From an uncultured Myxococcales bacterium (lineage in GTDB: Bacteria; Myxococcota_A; UBA9042): 8,162 bases of DNA. The notes under the pieces were generated by a model. That model saw nothing but the letters and a program-made list of their open reading frames with translations. It had not been told where the DNA came from and ran no database searches. The DNA is taken from assembly GCA_937915965.1 (NCBI GenBank), contig CALGHC010000527.1:1-8162 (forward strand). The letters are read 5' to 3'. Position numbers and translations under genes: made by a program. Positions 5,432 through 8,162 of this stretch are shown here, in pieces (positions within the stretch are counted from its first letter, which is position 1; the number at the start of each line of letters is the position of its first letter).

Positions 5432-8162
5432 GGATCCCCCTTCTCTCGCGCTCGCGCTTCAAACGAATCATCACCGAACGTGCGATCCTGTTGGCCAGGG
5501 CGTTGAGGTCCTGTGCACTCTCATCCGCATTGGCTTCCCGACTCTGGCCGCCGCCCTCGGCGGCGGCCGGCCCGCTACCCGAGGCGCCAAACGGCTGTCC
5601 GAGCAGGGCATCACCACCGCTCGTCGTGATCGACTCCGACAACGGCTTTGCGGCCGCCGCGGCGACGACCGCCCGGGCCGCCGGAGCGACCAGCGGCAGC
5701 GTGTTGCTCGAATCCGTCGATGTGACCGACAGGACCCGGGCCATGGCGCCGGCCTGGGCGCCCTGCCGGGCACCGGTCGCACTCGACGAGCTAAATCCCG
5801 CCGCCGCCTCGACCGCAGCGGTCGGACGAACCAAGTCGCCGGTCTCGCCAAACTGGAAGTCGGACGGACCGGATGCCGGTCCGCCGTCGCCGCCCGCACG
5901 CCGAGAAGACCGGACCATCTCCGGCGCCATCGAGCGACCGACCCGGCCCGCGCGGGTCGCGCGCCGAGCGTGGACCTCGTCGCCGAGTCGCTCGGCTCCC
6001 GTCAGCGCACCGGGCGTACCAAAAGCGTCGCCGTGGAAGGAGCCGCCCTTGCCACTTGAACCCTCTGGGCCGAGACCAACGAGCTCGCTGTCGCCCAGAC
6101 CGGCGGCGCCATATCCGGCCCGCTGCGAACCATGCTTGCGGTCGAGGACCTGCAAACCGCGACCCATGCGCCGTCCGACGTCGAACAAGCCGCGGCCACG
6201 TCGCAGCCCGGTGGGTGCAAAGTGGTGGGTGCGCATCGCCGTGCTCTGCCACAATCGCGCCGGCTGCCGCGCACCGATATCAGACGCGGCCGGCGCGCCA
6301 GCCGATCCGGATGGCGCCGCCGCTGTTTCGGCCGTCGGCTCGAGCAGCTCAGCGCCAAGCTTGTTGAAGCTGCCGGCGTCGAGCGCCTGCAGCGCGGCGA
6401 GACCAGTCATCTCGACGGTTCCATCGGCCGCGGCAGCTGCCTTCTCCGCGCGCAGCGGTGTCCGCGCTGATGACGCGAGGCCGGGCGCGGCCGGGCGGTG
6501 AGAATCTTCGCCGATGGTGACCAGAGCCCCCCTACCGACATCGCGCAACGCGCGGCGGACCTCTGTCTCGGGCCGACCAAACCAGCGTGCCAGGAATGCG
6601 GTGGCCACCGCTGGTGCGTGGCGACCGCCGGTCTGCTCTCCGAGGACCTGCAGGGCAGCGCGCAATGCGGCTGGCTCGCGCACGTCGAGAACTCCACTGC
6701 CACCGCGCGGAAGACGCAGCGCCCGCTCGATCGGGGTCACGCCAGCGGCGGTCGTCGTTGCGGCGGCCCCCGACTGCGCCGTGGCCCGCGCGCTGGACGC
6801 CGTCGGCGCGTTGGCGATCTGTGCTGCGGACGTGGCCACCATGCGCGCCTGCGCGATGGCCGCCGATCCACCCATCAATTCGATCTCGCCGCCGTCGCCG
6901 ATTCGCATGGGCCTGGCGCTGATTGCGGCGCCGCGCATCACCTCATGGTGCAACAACCAGGGCGTGACCGCGTCTGCCTGGCCATTGGGCATCAGGCCGA
7001 GCACGGTGCCCGCCAGATGCGCCACTCCGGTGCCGGCGAGGTCCATGGTCGACTGTGCGCGCGCTGCCGTCGGGATGCGTTCGGAGGCCCCTATCGCTCG
7101 GCTCGCGCGGCTCGCCTGCTGCACGACGGCGCCGATCGCCGCCGCCGCGGCCTGCGCGAGAGGTGCCGGTCGCTCGTTGGCACGCCGTTTCGCGACGCGA
7201 CCCGCGGCGGCGATCCCGACCGGCGGCGTACCAACGCCGGGGGAGCCTTGCTGTCGACGCGCGAGCACGGTCGCAGCCGCAGCCTCCGGGGCCATGCCGT
7301 CGTCGACGAGAGCCAGCCACTCGCCCACGCCTGCGTCGGCACCGAGTTCGCCGCCGAAGAGGCGCTGTGCGGCCTCGCCACCCTGCAGCGCGGCGCGCAG
7401 CTCGGGCGCGAGACTCGTCAGCCCGAAGGGGCCAGCGGCCGCCAAGGTCGACTCGGTCGGGTCGCGCAGGCCAAGCTGCTCACTCAAGCCAGCCAGGCCA
7501 GTCAGACCACCCAGGCCAGTCAGACCACCCAGGCCGGTCAAACCACCGAGGCCAGTCAGGCTGCCGACGAGACCAGGGGGCAGCGAACCCGGCCCGGCCA
7601 TGGCCGCCGTGCTGAAATGCGGCTGCCAGGTCACCGAGCGCTCGACGGGCGCGAGACCGCCGACGTGGCGGGCCTCAAGGCGCTCGGCCAGGCCGAGGCT
7701 CCAAACTGCCGTGAGCCCGGCCGCAGGCGAACGACCGATCTGAGCGCTGCTCGGGGGCATGCTGCTCTGGGACGCGCCGCTCTGATACGAAGTCGCCGAC
7801 AGGGCGGCCGAACCCGCGGTCTGGGCCGGGTCTTGGAGCGCCGCAGCCGTGGTCGCGGCTCGGCGGGCGGACGGAGGTACCAACCAGGCCGGCAGCGACG
7901 AGGTCGCGGCGCTGCCGGCCGGCGTTGTTGTCACGCGAGCGCCAGCCGGAGACTGCGAGGACTGTGGCGTAGAGACCGAAGGATAGTCTCCGTCGAGGAG
8001 GGGAGGCAGCAAGAGGTCGCCGCGATCGCCGGCGACTGCCGCGTAGCCGAGCGCCGGGCCGACCGTTTCGGCTACCGGAGCACCAACGCCTGCCGCGGCA
8101 CCGAGATCCAGTCGGCCGATCGCGCCGAGGGCGGCATCTCCGCGGGCCAGCCACGCGGTCCA
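5424..8162 (-). CDS. Very large Ala/Gly/Ser-rich protein of unknown function, 5' end missing
   Basis: The frame is open from the right edge to its stop at 5424-5426, giving 912 visible codons; an in-frame TTG at 8012 is not a credible start because coding-like sequence continues upstream of it. Residues here count from the edge. Most of the protein is low-complexity and Ala-rich, with islands that look folded: the start (WTAWLARGDAALGAIGRLDL), 273-300 around VGEWLALVDDGM, 480-550 with ATAFLARWFGRPETEVRRAL, and 640-690 rich in Arg/Gly. Residues 202-225 are a four-fold (LTGLGG) repeat. The C-terminus (about 884-912) is a predicted basic helix ending IRLKRERERRGIHV. I see no signal peptide, membrane span, coiled coil, protease or toxin motif. 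It overlaps the LysM gene by 8 nt, so it is probably co-expressed with the particle. It may be a cluster-specific structural, scaffold or cargo-related protein; I cannot tell which. Confidence 0.88.
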   Translation of the reverse strand, partial: WTAWLARGDAALGAIGRLDLGAAAGVGAPVAETVGPALGYAAVAGDRGDLLLPPLLDGDYPSVSTPQSSQSPAGARVTTTPAGSAATSSLPAWLVPPSARRAATTAAALQDPAQTAGSAALSATSYQSGASQSSMPPSSAQIGRSPAAGLTAVWSLGLAERLEARHVGGLAPVERSVTWQPHFSTAAMAGPGSLPPGLVGSLTGLGGLTGLGGLTGLGGLTGLAGLSEQLGLRDPTESTLAAAGPFGLTSLAPELRAALQGGEAAQRLFGGELGADAGVGEWLALVDDGMAPEAAAATVLARRQQGSPGVGTPPVGIAAAGRVAKRRANERPAPLAQAAAAAIGAVVQQASRASRAIGASERIPTAARAQSTMDLAGTGVAHLAGTVLGLMPNGQADAVTPWLLHHEVMRGAAISARPMRIGDGGEIELMGGSAAIAQARMVATSAAQIANAPTASSARATAQSGAAATTTAAGVTPIERALRLPRGGSGVLDVREPAALRAALQVLGEQTGGRHAPAVATAFLARWFGRPETEVRRALRDVGRGALVTIGEDSHRPAAPGLASSARTPLRAEKAAAAADGTVEMTGLAALQALDAGSFNKLGAELLEPTAETAAAPSGSAGAPAASDIGARQPARLWQSTAMRTHHFAPTGLRRGRGLFDVGRRMGRGLQVLDRKHGSQRAGYGAAGLGDSELVGLGPEGSSGKGGSFHGDAFGTPGALTGAERLGDEVHARRATRAGRVGRSMAPEMVRSSRRAGGDGGPASGPSDFQFGETGDLVRPTAAVEAAAGFSSSSATGARQGAQAGAMARVLSVTSTDSSNTLPLVAPAARAVVAAAAAKPLSESITTSGGDALLGQPFGASGSGPAAAEGGGQSREANADESAQDLNALANRIARSVMIRLKRERERRGIHV
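7488..7559 (-). repeat. In-frame 18-bp repeat encoding (LTGLGG)4
   Basis: Four consecutive 18-bp units encode LTGLGG three times and LTGLAG once within the large Ala-rich protein. Nucleotide differences between units show some age since duplication. The period is a multiple of three, so copy-number change would keep the frame. Confidence 0.93.

Noticed and set aside
5310..7743. Several plus-strand frames opposite the large Ala-rich gene
   Set aside because: Arg/Pro-rich shadow translations with no motifs; the minus frame is the only one running the whole length and coupled to the LysM gene.
8010..8012. TTG as the true start of the large protein
   Set aside because: The frame stays open upstream to the window edge with similar composition (for example GDRGDLLLPPLLDGDYP spanning the TTG) and there is no ribosome site before the TTG.
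7675..8154. Minus-strand frame overlapping the start of the large protein
   Set aside because: Arg/Pro-rich shifted frame with no features, whereas the main frame stays open to the edge with coding-like sequence.

Overview
The window is a GC-rich stretch in which every convincing gene lies on the minus strand, so transcription runs from high to low coordinates. It is the middle of a cluster for a contractile phage-tail-like particle, most like an extracellular contractile injection system (eCIS; the Afp/PVC/MAC family). The evidence is the ordered set of a LysM tail/baseplate protein (Afp7 type), a phage late control gene D hub protein (Afp8/gp27 type), a GPW/gp25 baseplate wedge protein (Afp9 type) and a large baseplate J/gp47-family protein (Afp11 type). 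The host cannot be named from the sequence. High GC, Ala/Arg-rich reading, long antisense open frames and short in-register tandem repeats between genes would suit a myxobacterium-like or other high-GC bacterium, but this is only a guess.

Layout in transcription order: (1) 8162-5424, the 3' 912 codons of a very large Ala/Gly/Ser-rich protein of unknown function, open at the right edge. (2) 5431-4766, the LysM protein, overlapping the previous gene by 8 nt. (3) A 95-nt gap with three 12-bp repeats and a strong Shine-Dalgarno sequence. (4) 4670-3525, the gene D hub. (5) A gap of about 316 nt holding an AT-rich island, a weak promoter candidate, a perfect 14-bp dyad and a small hairpin. (6) 3208-3011, a 65-residue zinc-ribbon protein. 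(7) A 162-nt gap with seven tandem 12/13-bp repeats and a G8 tract. (8) 2848-2447, gp25. (9) 2450-1, the first 816 codons of the baseplate J protein, overlapping gp25 by 4 nt (ATGA) and running off the left edge.

In the assembled particle, gene D protein should form the trimeric hub on the tube axis. The LysM protein should join hub, tube and baseplate, and gp25 with the J protein should form the baseplate wedges that trigger sheath contraction. The unusual parts are the giant low-complexity protein next to the LysM gene, and the small zinc-ribbon gene lying between the hub and gp25 genes, where many related clusters carry the gp5/V-like spike and PAAR tip genes. The AT-rich gap may split the locus into two transcription units. 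All long plus-strand frames are antisense shadows of these genes.
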